DNA of 49,239 nt from a bacterium. Its GTDB lineage: Bacteria > Actinomycetota > Thermoleophilia > Solirubrobacterales > 70-9. The notes under the pieces were generated by a model. The model was given only the letters and a program-made list of their open reading frames with translations. It searched no databases and was not told the DNA's origin. This document shows positions 31,909 through 42,463 of this stretch, one piece after another. Made by a program: the position numbers and the translations under genes. The stretch covers positions 1 through 49,239 of the forward strand of contig JAHEXV010000013.1 of NCBI GenBank assembly GCA_023251935.1, written 5' to 3'. Each line of letters starts with the position of its first letter. Position 1 is the stretch's first letter.

Positions 31909-32673
31909 ATGGCAGCCGGCCGCGAGGAGATCGTCGGGTTCTGCGACGAGCTGCTCGAGGCTCGCGGATGGGAGGACTACGGGCCCAACGGGCTTCAGGT
32001 TCCCGGGGTGCCGGAGGTGTCGAAGGTCGTCACCGGCGTTTCGGCGCATCGCGAGCTGCTCGAGCGCGCCGCGGGGTCGGGCGCCCAGCTCGCGCTCGTT
32101 CACCACGGACTGTTCTGGGAATTCCATCCGCGGGCGCTGAGCGAGCAAATGGCCGCCCGCCTCCGAATCGCCCTCGAGGCGGGCCTCTCGGTTGCCGGCT
32201 ACCACCTGCCGCTGGACGCCCATCCGGTGATCGGCAACAACGCCCTGCTCTGCGATCGGCTCGGGTTCGAACCCGACCCGCGGCCGTTCGCGGAGGTCAA
32301 GGGCCGGGCGATCGGGGTCGTCGGCCGAAGCAGGCAGGGGATCGAGGCCCCGGCGCTCGTGCGCCGGGTCGCGGAGACCTGCGAGCGCGAGCCGCTCGTC
32401 TTCGACGCCGGCCCGGACCTCGTGCGCTCGATCGGGATCGTCTCCGGGGCGGGTGCGTCGGAGATCGACGCCGCGGTTGCCCTGGGGCTGGACGCGTTCC
32501 TGACCGGCGAGCCGGCCGAGCACGCGATGGCGGACGCGCGCGAGGGAGAGCTCCATTTCATCGCCGCCGGCCACTACGCGACCGAGACGCTGGGAATCCG
32601 GAGGCTGGGCGAGCTGGTGGCCCAGCGGTTCGACCTCGAGCACGAGTTCATCGCCGTGCCCAACCCAGTGTGA
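31909..32673 (+). CDS. Nif3-like dinuclear metal centre protein
   Basis: A 254-residue member of the YqfO/NIF3 GTP-cyclohydrolase-related family, which forms hexameric toroids with two metals per subunit. Signature segments are DYGPNGLQVPG (about 25-35), ALVHHGLFWEF (about 62-72), GYHLPLDAHPVIGNN (about 98-112) and the C-terminal FIAAGHYATETLG (about 215-227), whose His and Glu residues bind metal. The exact reaction is unsettled for the family. It lies divergent from the SnoaL operon with only 38 nt between start codons. Confidence 0.93.
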   Translation: MAAGREEIVGFCDELLEARGWEDYGPNGLQVPGVPEVSKVVTGVSAHRELLERAAGSGAQLALVHHGLFWEFHPRALSEQMAARLRIALEAGLSVAGYHLPLDAHPVIGNNALLCDRLGFEPDPRPFAEVKGRAIGVVGRSRQGIEAPALVRRVAETCEREPLVFDAGPDLVRSIGIVSGAGASEIDAAVALGLDAFLTGEPAEHAMADAREGELHFIAAGHYATETLGIRRLGELVAQRFDLEHEFIAVPNPV

Positions 32674-32698
32674 ATAGCGGAAATTCCGGCCAAAATTG

Positions 32699-32726
32699 TT
32701 GACATGTCCGGGCTCAGCGATAAGAC
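32699..32726 (+). promoter_or_regulatory. Promoter of the 60-residue HTH-like gene
   Basis: TTGACA (32699-32704), 16 nt, then TAAGAC (32721-32726). It gives a leader of about 27 nt carrying AGGAGGA eight nt before the GTG, one of the best promoter plus ribosome-site combinations in the window. Confidence 0.6.
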
Positions 32727-32758
32727 TCGTCTTTGCAAGCAACAGGAGGAGATTGCGC

Positions 32759-32941
32759 GTGGCCATTCACCTGACGCCCACCGAGCTCGCCGAAGAAGTC
32801 AACATGAAGCGGCGCGAGGTGATCTCGAAGTGCATGGAGATGGGCGTCCCGATCTTCAACGGCCGAATCGACAAGACTTTGTTCGTTTCCTCCATGCGGC
32901 GCGTCACCCAACGGCCGAACCAGCCCCAGACGGCTGCCTGA
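32759..32941 (+). CDS. Small HTH-like protein
   Basis: A 60-residue basic protein. HLTPTELAEEVNMKRREVIS looks like a helix-turn-helix of the MerR/IF2-N type, followed by MGVPIFNGRIDKTLFVSSMR, a short wing-like hairpin. It could bind DNA or RNA. GTG 32759 was selected by its strong AGGAGGA; an upstream in-frame TTG would swallow the promoter. The strong promoter and ribosome site suggest high expression. It is followed 78 nt later by the acyl-CoA synthetase, which has its own site. No function is assigned. Confidence 0.72.
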   Translation: MAIHLTPTELAEEVNMKRREVISKCMEMGVPIFNGRIDKTLFVSSMRRVTQRPNQPQTAA

Positions 32942-32956
32942 TCCCCGCCGCTGAGA

Positions 32957-32962
32957 TAGCCT
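32957..32962 (+). promoter_or_regulatory. -10-like box (TAGCCT) upstream of the acyl-CoA synthetase
   Basis: TAGCCT lies 57 nt before the ATG, leaving a leader with AAGGAG seven nt before the start. The -35 is not evident. Confidence 0.3.
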
Positions 32963-33019
32963 TCTGACCGGGGCGGCGCTTGGTCGCTCGGTCAGTCGTA
33001 GAGCGGAAGGAGAAGCTTG

Positions 33020-34834
33020 ATGGAGACTGCGACCGTCGGCGCCGAGCCGGCGACCGGGGTTGGGTCACGGACGATCGCCGACCTGCTTCCGCTCGCCGCG
33101 CGCAGGCACGGGACACAGGACGCGGTCCTCTACAAGGAGCCCGGCTCCCAGGCTTGGGAGTCGAAGACGTTCGCCGAGGTGGGCGAGATCGTCGAGCGGC
33201 TCTCGCTTGGGCTGATGGCGCTCGGGATCGAGAAGGGAGACAAGGTCTCGATCCTCTCCAACACCCGCCCCGAGTGGTCCTACTACGACTTCGCCGCGCT
33301 GGCCGCCGGCGCGACCGTGGTCCCCATCTACCAGACCAACTCCCCCGAGGAGTGCCGCTACGTGCTCGAGAACTCCGACGCCAAGGCGGTGGTCGTCGAG
33401 GACTCCGAGCAGCTGGACAAGATCCGCGAGATCCGTGACGCCTGCCCGAAGCTCGAGCACGTGATCCTGATCAGCGGCTCGAGTGAGGACACGATCTCGA
33501 CGGATGAGCTGATCGAGCGCGGCGCCGAGCTCGATCCCTCCGAATGGGAGGCGCGATGGAGCTCGGTGACGCCGGACGACATCTGCACCTTCATCTACAC
33601 GTCGGGAACCACCGGCCCGCCGAAGGGATGCGTGATCTCGCACGGCAACTACCGCGCGATGATCGACATGGCGCTCTCGCAGAGCGTGCTCGAGTCGAGC
33701 CGGGTCACCTACCTCTACCTGCCGCTGGCCCACTCGTTCGCCCTCCTGATCGAGCTGCTCAGCTTCGAGGTCGGCGGCGTGTTGGCCTACTGGGAGCGCG
33801 ACCCGCTGAAGATCCTCCCCAACCTCGCCGAGGTGAGGCCGCACTACTTCCCGTCCGTGCCGCGAATCTTCGAGAAGATCTACACCGCCGCCACCTCGAA
33901 GGCCGAGAAGGCCGGCGGCCTGCAGAAGCTGGTCTTCGACTGGGCGGTCGGCGTCGGCCGCAGGGTGCGGGAGCTCGAGCGCCAGGGTCGAAGCCCCTGG
34001 CCCCCGCTGCGCCTCCAGCATCAGGTCGCCGACCGGTTGGTGCTGTCGCAGATCCGTGCCCTGTTCGGCGGGCGGATCATCCAGGCGGTCACCGGCGCGG
34101 CGCCGATCAACCCCGAGATCCTGCGGTTCTTCGACGCTGCCGGCGTCCTGGTGGTCGAGGGCTGGGGCATGACCGAGACCTCGACCGCGGCGACGATCTC
34201 GACCGCCGAGGAGTTCAAGTTCGGGACGATCGGCAAGCCGTTCCCGGGCTGCGAGGTGAAGATCGCCGACGACGGAGAGATCCTGGTTCGCGGCCCGAAC
34301 ATCTTCCAGGGCTACTACAAGAACGAGGAGGCCACCCGGGAGACGCTCGTCGACGGCTGGCTGCACACCGGGGACCTCGGCGAGATCGACCCGGAGGGCT
34401 TCATCAAGATCACCGGCCGCAAGAAGGACATCATCATCACCGCCGGCGGCAAGAACATCACGCCGGCGAACATCGAGGCGGAGATCAAGCAGCACCCGCT
34501 GGTCTCCCAGTGCGTCCTGATCGGCGACCGCCGTCCCTATCTGACGGCCCTGGTCACGCTCGACCCCGAGGAGGCGGCCAAGTTCGGCCCCGAGCACGAC
34601 CTCTCGGACGACCCCGAGGCGCTCGCCTCCGACCCGCTGGTGCGGCAGACGATCGAGGAGCACATCGAGAAGATCAACCGCAAGTTCGCCCGCGTCGAGC
34701 AGGTGAAGAAGTTCGAGATCCTCCCCCGCGACCTCTCCCAGGAGGGCGGGGAGCTGACCCCGACGATGAAGGTGAAGCGCGCCATCGTCGCCAAGAAGTA
34801 CGAGCCCCAGATCGAGGCTCTTTACGCAGGCTAG
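33020..34834 (+). CDS. Long-chain acyl-CoA synthetase (AMP-binding)
   Basis: A 604-residue ANL-superfamily enzyme that activates fatty acids through acyl-AMP to acyl-CoA. The P-loop YTSGTTGPPKG is at residues 193-203, with LPLAHSFALLIE for the substrate tunnel and GWGMTET at 381-387. The hinge/lid region YKNEEATRETLVDGWLHTGD and GRKKDIIITAGGKNITP follow, with the catalytic lysine region LTPTMKVKR near the end. The length and domain order match bacterial FadD15/FAA1-type synthetases. ATG 33020 has GGAG seven nt upstream. Its stop codon is shared, as CTAG, with the convergent patatin gene, a possible supplier of free fatty acids. Confidence 0.93.
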   Translation: METATVGAEPATGVGSRTIADLLPLAARRHGTQDAVLYKEPGSQAWESKTFAEVGEIVERLSLGLMALGIEKGDKVSILSNTRPEWSYYDFAALAAGATVVPIYQTNSPEECRYVLENSDAKAVVVEDSEQLDKIREIRDACPKLEHVILISGSSEDTISTDELIERGAELDPSEWEARWSSVTPDDICTFIYTSGTTGPPKGCVISHGNYRAMIDMALSQSVLESSRVTYLYLPLAHSFALLIELLSFEVGGVLAYWERDPLKILPNLAEVRPHYFPSVPRIFEKIYTAATSKAEKAGGLQKLVFDWAVGVGRRVRELERQGRSPWPPLRLQHQVADRLVLSQIRALFGGRIIQAVTGAAPINPEILRFFDAAGVLVVEGWGMTETSTAATISTAEEFKFGTIGKPFPGCEVKIADDGEILVRGPNIFQGYYKNEEATRETLVDGWLHTGDLGEIDPEGFIKITGRKKDIIITAGGKNITPANIEAEIKQHPLVSQCVLIGDRRPYLTALVTLDPEEAAKFGPEHDLSDDPEALASDPLVRQTIEEHIEKINRKFARVEQVKKFEILPRDLSQEGGELTPTMKVKRAIVAKKYEPQIEALYAG

Positions 34835-36120
34835 CCGACCTCGTCGCTCTCCGCGGTTTCGTCCTGCTTCGGGGTCCTTAGGAGCGCCGCCGTCGTCTGT
34901 TCCAGCACCCTGCGCCATGCCGATAGTCGCTCCTCGTCGCGCTCGACCTGCTCGAGGACGTGGCGGACGCGGCGGGCCGAGATCTGGATCCCGTGGCGCT
35001 CGGCGATCGACTTGTAGCGGTCGTAGTCGCGGGCCAGCTTCAGGGTGACGGACTCGAAGCCGTGCTTGGCGATCTCGAGCCGCCCGCTGTAGTCGAGGAT
35101 CGAGGTGCCGAACATGATCTCGTCGTCGAGCTCGGGCTCGATCAGGATGATGTCCACGCCCGGATAGCGCTGCTCCCAGAACTCGACCGCGAGGTGAAGG
35201 CGCTCGTGGGAGAGCACCCGGAAGGCCTGGTTGCCGATCGCCGTGAAGCCCATGTCGGAGACGCGCCGAACCCGGGTGCCGGTCATCGTCGGGATCCGCT
35301 TGCGGAAGTCGTTGACGTAGGGGACCAGGGGGTTGATGACGACGATGAACCTGGCGCCGTGCTCGACCGCCACGTCGACGTTGGTGGTCGAGCGGATGCC
35401 GCCGTCGATGAACTCGCGGCCGTTGATCTGGACCGGGTCGTAGACCATCGGCAGCGCGCCGGAGGCGGCGACCCCGGTCGAGATCGGCACCTCGGCCCAC
35501 TCTCCCTCGCCGAGCACGACGCGCTCGGTGGTGTCGAGGTCGGTGGCGGTCAGGTAGAGCTCCGAGTCCAGCATCCGGAAGTCGTTCGAGCGGTCGGGAT
35601 CAGAGAGCGCCTGGGCCACGTAGCGCTCGATTCCGGCCCCGGTGTAGATGCCGGTGGGCAGCCCGCTGGCCAGCCCGGTGGCGACGTCGACGGCGGAGAG
35701 CTCGCCCAAGTGGCTGACCAGCTCTCGAGCCACGCCGGCCACCCGCAGGGGGAAGGTGATCGACTTGCGCAGAAAGCCGCCGTAGTTGGGCCGCAGCAGG
35801 GTGCCGAGCGAGATGTCGGAGAGCGGCGACGGCAGCTCCCTGTTGACCACCCGCATCATCTCCTCGGGGGTGATCCCGTTGGCCACCATGCTGGCGACGA
35901 ACGCGCCCGCGCTGGTTCCCACGTAGACGTCGAACTCGTTGATCGTCCGATTGACCGCCAGCAGGTCGAGCGCGCGCAGGGCGCCGATCTCGTAGACGCC
36001 ACCGGTGAACCCGCCGCCGCCCAGAACGAGCGCGGTCTTCGAGCGCCGTCGACGCCCTCTCCTGCTCCGAGCCCCCCGGGAGTCCGTTCGCGGGGTCTCG
36101 AGCTCGACGACCTTCCCCAT
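34831..36120 (-). CDS. Patatin-like phospholipase
   Basis: A 429-residue Ser-Asp dyad lipase. A basic N-terminus (SRRGRRRRSK) precedes the oxyanion loop LVLGGGGFTGGVYEIGALRA. The nucleophile is Ser70 in GTSAG, and the catalytic Asp lies in EFIDGGIRS. The C-terminal 150 residues are helical (RYDRYKSIAERHG-like, EQVERDEERLSAWRR) and not part of the core. It probably hydrolyses membrane phospholipid acyl chains, releasing substrates for the convergent acyl-CoA synthetase. ATG 36120 lies 10 nt after a CATAAT box; ATG 36132 would add four residues. Confidence 0.88.
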   Translation of the reverse strand: MGKVVELETPRTDSRGARSRRGRRRRSKTALVLGGGGFTGGVYEIGALRALDLLAVNRTINEFDVYVGTSAGAFVASMVANGITPEEMMRVVNRELPSPLSDISLGTLLRPNYGGFLRKSITFPLRVAGVARELVSHLGELSAVDVATGLASGLPTGIYTGAGIERYVAQALSDPDRSNDFRMLDSELYLTATDLDTTERVVLGEGEWAEVPISTGVAASGALPMVYDPVQINGREFIDGGIRSTTNVDVAVEHGARFIVVINPLVPYVNDFRKRIPTMTGTRVRRVSDMGFTAIGNQAFRVLSHERLHLAVEFWEQRYPGVDIILIEPELDDEIMFGTSILDYSGRLEIAKHGFESVTLKLARDYDRYKSIAERHGIQISARRVRHVLEQVERDEERLSAWRRVLEQTTAALLRTPKQDETAESDEVG

Positions 36121-36130
36121 GGAGCCACGC

Positions 36131-36136
36131 ATTATG
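36131..36136 (-). promoter_or_regulatory. -10 box (CATAAT) of the patatin gene
   Basis: The best-conserved -10 near this start; it ends 10 nt before ATG 36120. The divergent TACCCT of dacB begins 15 nt away. Confidence 0.4.
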
Positions 36137-36150
36137 CCGGGATCAGGGGT

Positions 36151-36156
36151 TACCCT
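36151..36156 (+). promoter_or_regulatory. -10 box (TACCCT) of the carboxypeptidase gene
   Basis: It ends 8 nt before the GTG at 36165. Confidence 0.35.
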
Positions 36157-36164
36157 GGTGCGCC

Positions 36165-37430
36165 GTGCGGGCAAGGCGCTTGGCGATCACCCTGGTCGGG
36201 CTTGCGTGCGTGCTGGCGGCCGCTTCCGACCTCGCTTCCGGGTCGATCTCTCGGGCCGGACTGCGCCACGGGCTGGCCAGGCAGATGTACCGGGTCGGCG
36301 GCGCCAGCGGCGCCTACGTCAGGGACCTCGATGCCTCCCGCAACCGGACGCTGTTCAGCTGGGCATCGCGCACCCGCCGGGCCCTCGCCTCGAACACCAA
36401 GCTGTTCACGATGGCGGCGGTGCTCGACCGCTTCGGCGCCGAGGCCAGCTTCAAGACCAGGGTCTACGCCCGCCCCGCGGGCACAGTCGCGGGCCACACG
36501 CTTCGAGGCAGCCTGGTGGTGGTGGGCGCCGGCGACCCGGCGCTCGGCCGGGCGGGCTTCGCCCGTCGCTACGGCCTCCCGCTGACCCCGCTTGGCGAGC
36601 TGGCAACGGACGTCCGCAAGGCCGGCATCAAGCGGGTGAGCGGCAGGGTGCTCGCCGACGACACGATCTTCGACCGTCGCCGAGGCATCCCGACCAGCGG
36701 GGTCGACGCCTCGGGGGAGCTCGGGCCGCTGTCCGGCCTCTCCTATGACTCGGGCATCGTCCACGGCCACTACGCCAAGAACCCGGAGCTGGTCGCGGCG
36801 CGAGCGCTGAAGCACAAGCTCCGAGCGGCGGGCGTGCACGTCGAGGGAGGAGGCACGGGACGCGCCGGCCTCCCCGCGCGGGCGCTGCGCAGGCGGGCGC
36901 TCGGCAGCGTCGACTCGCCCCCGGTCCGCGCCCTGCTCGCCGCGACGCTGAAGCCCTCGAGCAACTTCTTCGCGGAGACGCTGCTGAAGCGGCTGGCGGC
37001 GTCCCGGGGCGGCGCCCACGGGACCACCCGCCGTGGGGTGCGCAAGGTGAGGAAGCTGGCCCACCGGCTCGGCAGCGGGATCGCGATGGAGAACGGCTCG
37101 GGGCTCTCGCGCGCCGATCGCGCCTCGCCGCGACAGGTCGTCGTGCTGCTGGCGGCGATGGAGCGCGGCGCCGAGGGTGGCGTCTATCGGCGCTCGCTTC
37201 CGGTCGCCGGCGAGGAGGGGACCGTGGCCGGGCGCATGAACGGCACCGCCGCCGACGGGCGCTGCCGAACCAAGACCGGGACCCTGATCGGCGTCAGCGC
37301 CCTGTCGGGCTACTGCGACGCTGGCCACGGCCGGGTCGCCTTCTCGATCCTGATGAACTCGGTCGACGTCAACGCCGCTCGCAGCGCCCAGGACCGGATG
37401 GCGGCCCTGATCGCGCGGTACCGGCGCTGA
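36165..37430 (+). CDS. dacB: D-alanyl-D-alanine carboxypeptidase/endopeptidase, PBP4 (S13) family
   Basis: A 421-residue exported penicillin-binding protein that trims peptidoglycan cross-links or stem peptides. After a signal peptide (about 1-27) come the three active-site motifs: SNTK (Ser76, Lys79), SSN (265-267, in KPSSNFFAETLLKRL) and KTG (370-372, in RCRTKTGTLIGVSAL). It is shorter than E. coli PBP4 but keeps the insertion typical of S13. The GTG start has a TACCCT box eight nt upstream. It is convergent with ligA across a hairpin. Confidence 0.92.
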   Translation: MRARRLAITLVGLACVLAAASDLASGSISRAGLRHGLARQMYRVGGASGAYVRDLDASRNRTLFSWASRTRRALASNTKLFTMAAVLDRFGAEASFKTRVYARPAGTVAGHTLRGSLVVVGAGDPALGRAGFARRYGLPLTPLGELATDVRKAGIKRVSGRVLADDTIFDRRRGIPTSGVDASGELGPLSGLSYDSGIVHGHYAKNPELVAARALKHKLRAAGVHVEGGGTGRAGLPARALRRRALGSVDSPPVRALLAATLKPSSNFFAETLLKRLAASRGGAHGTTRRGVRKVRKLAHRLGSGIAMENGSGLSRADRASPRQVVVLLAAMERGAEGGVYRRSLPVAGEEGTVAGRMNGTAADGRCRTKTGTLIGVSALSGYCDAGHGRVAFSILMNSVDVNAARSAQDRMAALIARYRR

Positions 37431-37436
37431 ATAACT

Positions 37437-37473
37437 CCGCCGACATCCTCCGCTCCGCGTCCGGTGTCGGCGG
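37437..37473. terminator. Inverted repeat between dacB and ligA
   Basis: CCGCCGACA (37437-37445) and TGTCGGCGG (37465-37473) are perfect inverse complements with a 19-nt loop, in the only sizeable gap (96 nt) between convergent genes here. A bidirectional terminator is likely, though no T tract is seen. Confidence 0.5.
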
Positions 37474-37526
37474 GTTCGGGCGCCGACGGGGCGGCAGGGT
37501 CACTCGCCTGCACCGCGACTTCGTCG

Positions 37527-40366
<2,840 letters not shown>

Positions 40367-40374
40367 CGACGTCG

Positions 40375-40380
40375 ATTCTA
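40375..40380 (-). promoter_or_regulatory. -10 box (TAGAAT) of surE-ligA
   Basis: It ends 8 nt before the ATG at 40366. I see nothing else identifiable in the remaining 180 nt to the next gene except the divergent promoter at its far end. Confidence 0.45.
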
Positions 40381-40548
40381 GGGTGGGCTGGTCAGGTTCA
40401 CATCGCGTTGACTTCCTCGGGCTCGACCTTCGCCGCATCGTGACGGCGGTCTTCGTGCCAGCCGTCCCGGCCGAGGCCACACAGCTCACCATCGTGACGG
40501 TCGAAGGTCTGGTCGAGATCCCGCTCGCCTTTGTCTGAGGCGGTCCGT

Positions 40549-40554
40549 TACGTT
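40549..40554 (+). promoter_or_regulatory. -10 box (TACGTT) of the double-hotdog gene
   Basis: It ends 8 nt before the ATG at 40563. Confidence 0.35.
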
Positions 40555-40562
40555 GCCCCGCG

Positions 40563-41645
40563 ATGGCGACGGAGGCTCCGGCGATCTGGCGAGAGGACGT
40601 GCGCGGGTCCTACCCGGACCGGCGGCTGATCGCGCTTCCGGGTCGCGAGCGGCTCCAGGGCTGGCGGCGCCGCACCTCGCCCCCTCCCCCGCTTTCTCAC
40701 CTCACTGGGGCGGTGCCCGTTCGGTTCAGCGACGGCACGGCCGATGCCGAGATGCCCGCGTCCGGATGGCTCGCCTCGTCCACCGGGGTGATCTCTGGCG
40801 GGGTCCTGGCGATCGTCGCCGACATCGCGTTCGGCTGCTCGATCGAGACCCAGCTTCCGGCGGCCACCACGTACACGACGGCCGAGCTCTCGATGTCGTT
40901 CCTGCGGCCGGCTCGGCCCGGCACCGCCCTGACCGCGCATGGACAGGCGATCCACGTCGGTCGGTCGGTCGCCTTGTCGGAGGTCTTCGTGCTCGACCGC
41001 GACAGCGAGCGGCTGATCGCTCATGGGACGTCGCGAATATCGGTCTTCCCGCCGCTCGACGATCCGCCCGAGGCGCCACTCGAGCCGCCGCCCTTCGAGC
41101 CCCGCGACTACGGCTCGCCGGATCCGTTTCAGCGCCCGCCGCCGGAGACCACCATCCCTCAGCGGGTCTGGTCCGAGCTCCCGGGGGCGGAGATCCTCGC
41201 TCGGCAGCTGGCCGACGAGCTCCCGGCGCCGCCGCTCCATCACCTGACCGGGCTCAGGCTGACCGACGTCGGCGACGGGGCGGCGACCTTCGTGCTACCC
41301 GCCACCGAGTGGTTGGCGAGCCCGGCCCGACGGCTCCAGGGTGGAGCGATCGCGATGCTGGCCGACTTCGCGATGCTCGCCGCCGCCGAGACGAAGGCGG
41401 CGGCCGGGGTGGCGATCGCCGGGCTCGACCTGAAGGCGAACTTCCTTCGCCCCGTGGCTCCCGACGGCGCGGACCTGACCGCGAGCGCCGAGGTGATCCA
41501 CAGCGGAAGGACGATCGCGATCACGCGCGCCGAGGTCACCAATGCCGAGGGCAAGCCGGTTCTGCTGGCCACCGGCTCGTCGATGTACCTGCCCGGCCGC
41601 CCGGCGAGCCTCGGCGAGGTCGAGCTCGGCCCGGCGAACGACTAG
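40563..41645 (+). CDS. Tandem hotdog-fold thioesterase-like protein
   Basis: A 360-residue protein with two PaaI/acyl-CoA-thioesterase-like domains joined by a Pro-rich linker (about 168-195). Domain 1 (about 45-165) has PASGWLASSTGVISGGVLAI and LSMSFLRPARPG. Domain 2 (about 225-345) has PATEWLASPARRLQGGAIAM and LKANFLRPVAPDG, the same layout by internal duplication. The conserved Gly-Gly before the central helix is present twice. It probably hydrolyses acyl-CoA thioesters in the cytoplasm; the chain length is unknown. It is convergent with truA with one base between the stops. Confidence 0.85.
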   Translation: MATEAPAIWREDVRGSYPDRRLIALPGRERLQGWRRRTSPPPPLSHLTGAVPVRFSDGTADAEMPASGWLASSTGVISGGVLAIVADIAFGCSIETQLPAATTYTTAELSMSFLRPARPGTALTAHGQAIHVGRSVALSEVFVLDRDSERLIAHGTSRISVFPPLDDPPEAPLEPPPFEPRDYGSPDPFQRPPPETTIPQRVWSELPGAEILARQLADELPAPPLHHLTGLRLTDVGDGAATFVLPATEWLASPARRLQGGAIAMLADFAMLAAAETKAAAGVAIAGLDLKANFLRPVAPDGADLTASAEVIHSGRTIAITRAEVTNAEGKPVLLATGSSMYLPGRPASLGEVELGPAND

Positions 41646-41646
41646 C

Positions 41647-42399
41647 TCAGTAGGCGACGGAGACGAGGTAGAGCCCGTGTGGCGGCGCCGTCTCGCCGGC
41701 GCGCTCCCGCGGCGCGCCTCGCAGGAGCGCCTCGAAGTCCTCGAGCGTGCGCCTGCCCCCCGCCACCTCGAGCATCGTCCCGACCAGCACCCGGACCATG
41801 TGTCGCATGAACGCGTCGGCCTCGATCCAGAGCTCGAGCAGCCGGCCCGGGAGCGGCTCGGTGGGACCGTGGACGCGCCACTCGGCGCTGAGGATGTCGC
41901 GCTCGAAGCGCACGTGGTCGGTCTCGGTCGGCGTGAAGGCGGTGAAGTCGTGCGTCCCGGTGACCATCGCGGCGCTTCGCTCGAGCGCCCCGGCGTCCAG
42001 GCGATGCGGCCACCAGAGCGCCCGCCCGACCTCGAACGGGTCTCGAGTGGGCGCGGCGAGCACCCGGTAGCAGTAGGTCCGAGAGCGCGCATCGCTGCGG
42101 GCGTCGAAGCCCTCGGCGGCCGGGCTCGCCTCGATCACGGCGATCTCGGTTGGCAGGACGCCGTTCAGCCGGTGGGCGAGACCATCCGGAGGCGCGCCTG
42201 CGAGCTCCAGACTCGCGACCTGGCCCCAGGCGTGGACGCCGGCGTCGGTGCGGCCGGCGACGGTCAGCGAGGCGCGCTCGCCGAGGATCCGCTCCAGCGC
42301 CGCCTCGATCTCCCCCTGGACCGTGCGCAGGCCGGGTTGCGCCGCCCAGCCGGCGAACGGCGCTCCGTCGTAGGCGATCGTGAGGCGGAGAGTGGGCAC
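41647..42399 (-). CDS. truA: tRNA pseudouridine(38-40) synthase
   Basis: A 250-residue enzyme that isomerises uridines 38-40 in the tRNA anticodon arm. The catalytic Asp52 lies in AGRTDAGVHAWGQ. LTIAYDGAPFAGWAAQPGLR at the start and AFMRHMVRVLVGTMLEV near the end are standard. GTG 42399 follows a TAGCCT box by six nt, so it has its own leaderless promoter and no longer depends on the ribosomal operon. In most actinobacteria truA follows rplQ directly; here a beta-propeller gene intervenes. Confidence 0.96.
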   Translation of the reverse strand: MPTLRLTIAYDGAPFAGWAAQPGLRTVQGEIEAALERILGERASLTVAGRTDAGVHAWGQVASLELAGAPPDGLAHRLNGVLPTEIAVIEASPAAEGFDARSDARSRTYCYRVLAAPTRDPFEVGRALWWPHRLDAGALERSAAMVTGTHDFTAFTPTETDHVRFERDILSAEWRVHGPTEPLPGRLLELWIEADAFMRHMVRVLVGTMLEVAGGRRTLEDFEALLRGAPRERAGETAPPHGLYLVSVAY

Positions 42400-42405
42400 G
42401 AGATC

Positions 42406-42411
42406 AGGCTA
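42406..42411 (-). promoter_or_regulatory. -10 box (TAGCCT) of truA
   Basis: It ends 6 nt before the GTG at 42399. Confidence 0.4.
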
Positions 42412-42463
42412 TTTGGCCGCAGTCGGCGGCGGCCACCTGATCCGGAATCAGCACATGGCGACC

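Noticed and set aside
33065-35500. Minus-strand frame of about 800 codons across the acyl-CoA synthetase and patatin genes
   Set aside because: Crosses two well-supported genes and has shadow composition; the real proteins carry full motif sets.
40381-40548. Small plus-strand frame between surE and the double-hotdog gene
   Set aside because: It begins inside surE on the opposite strand, has no start signals and ends in low-complexity sequence.
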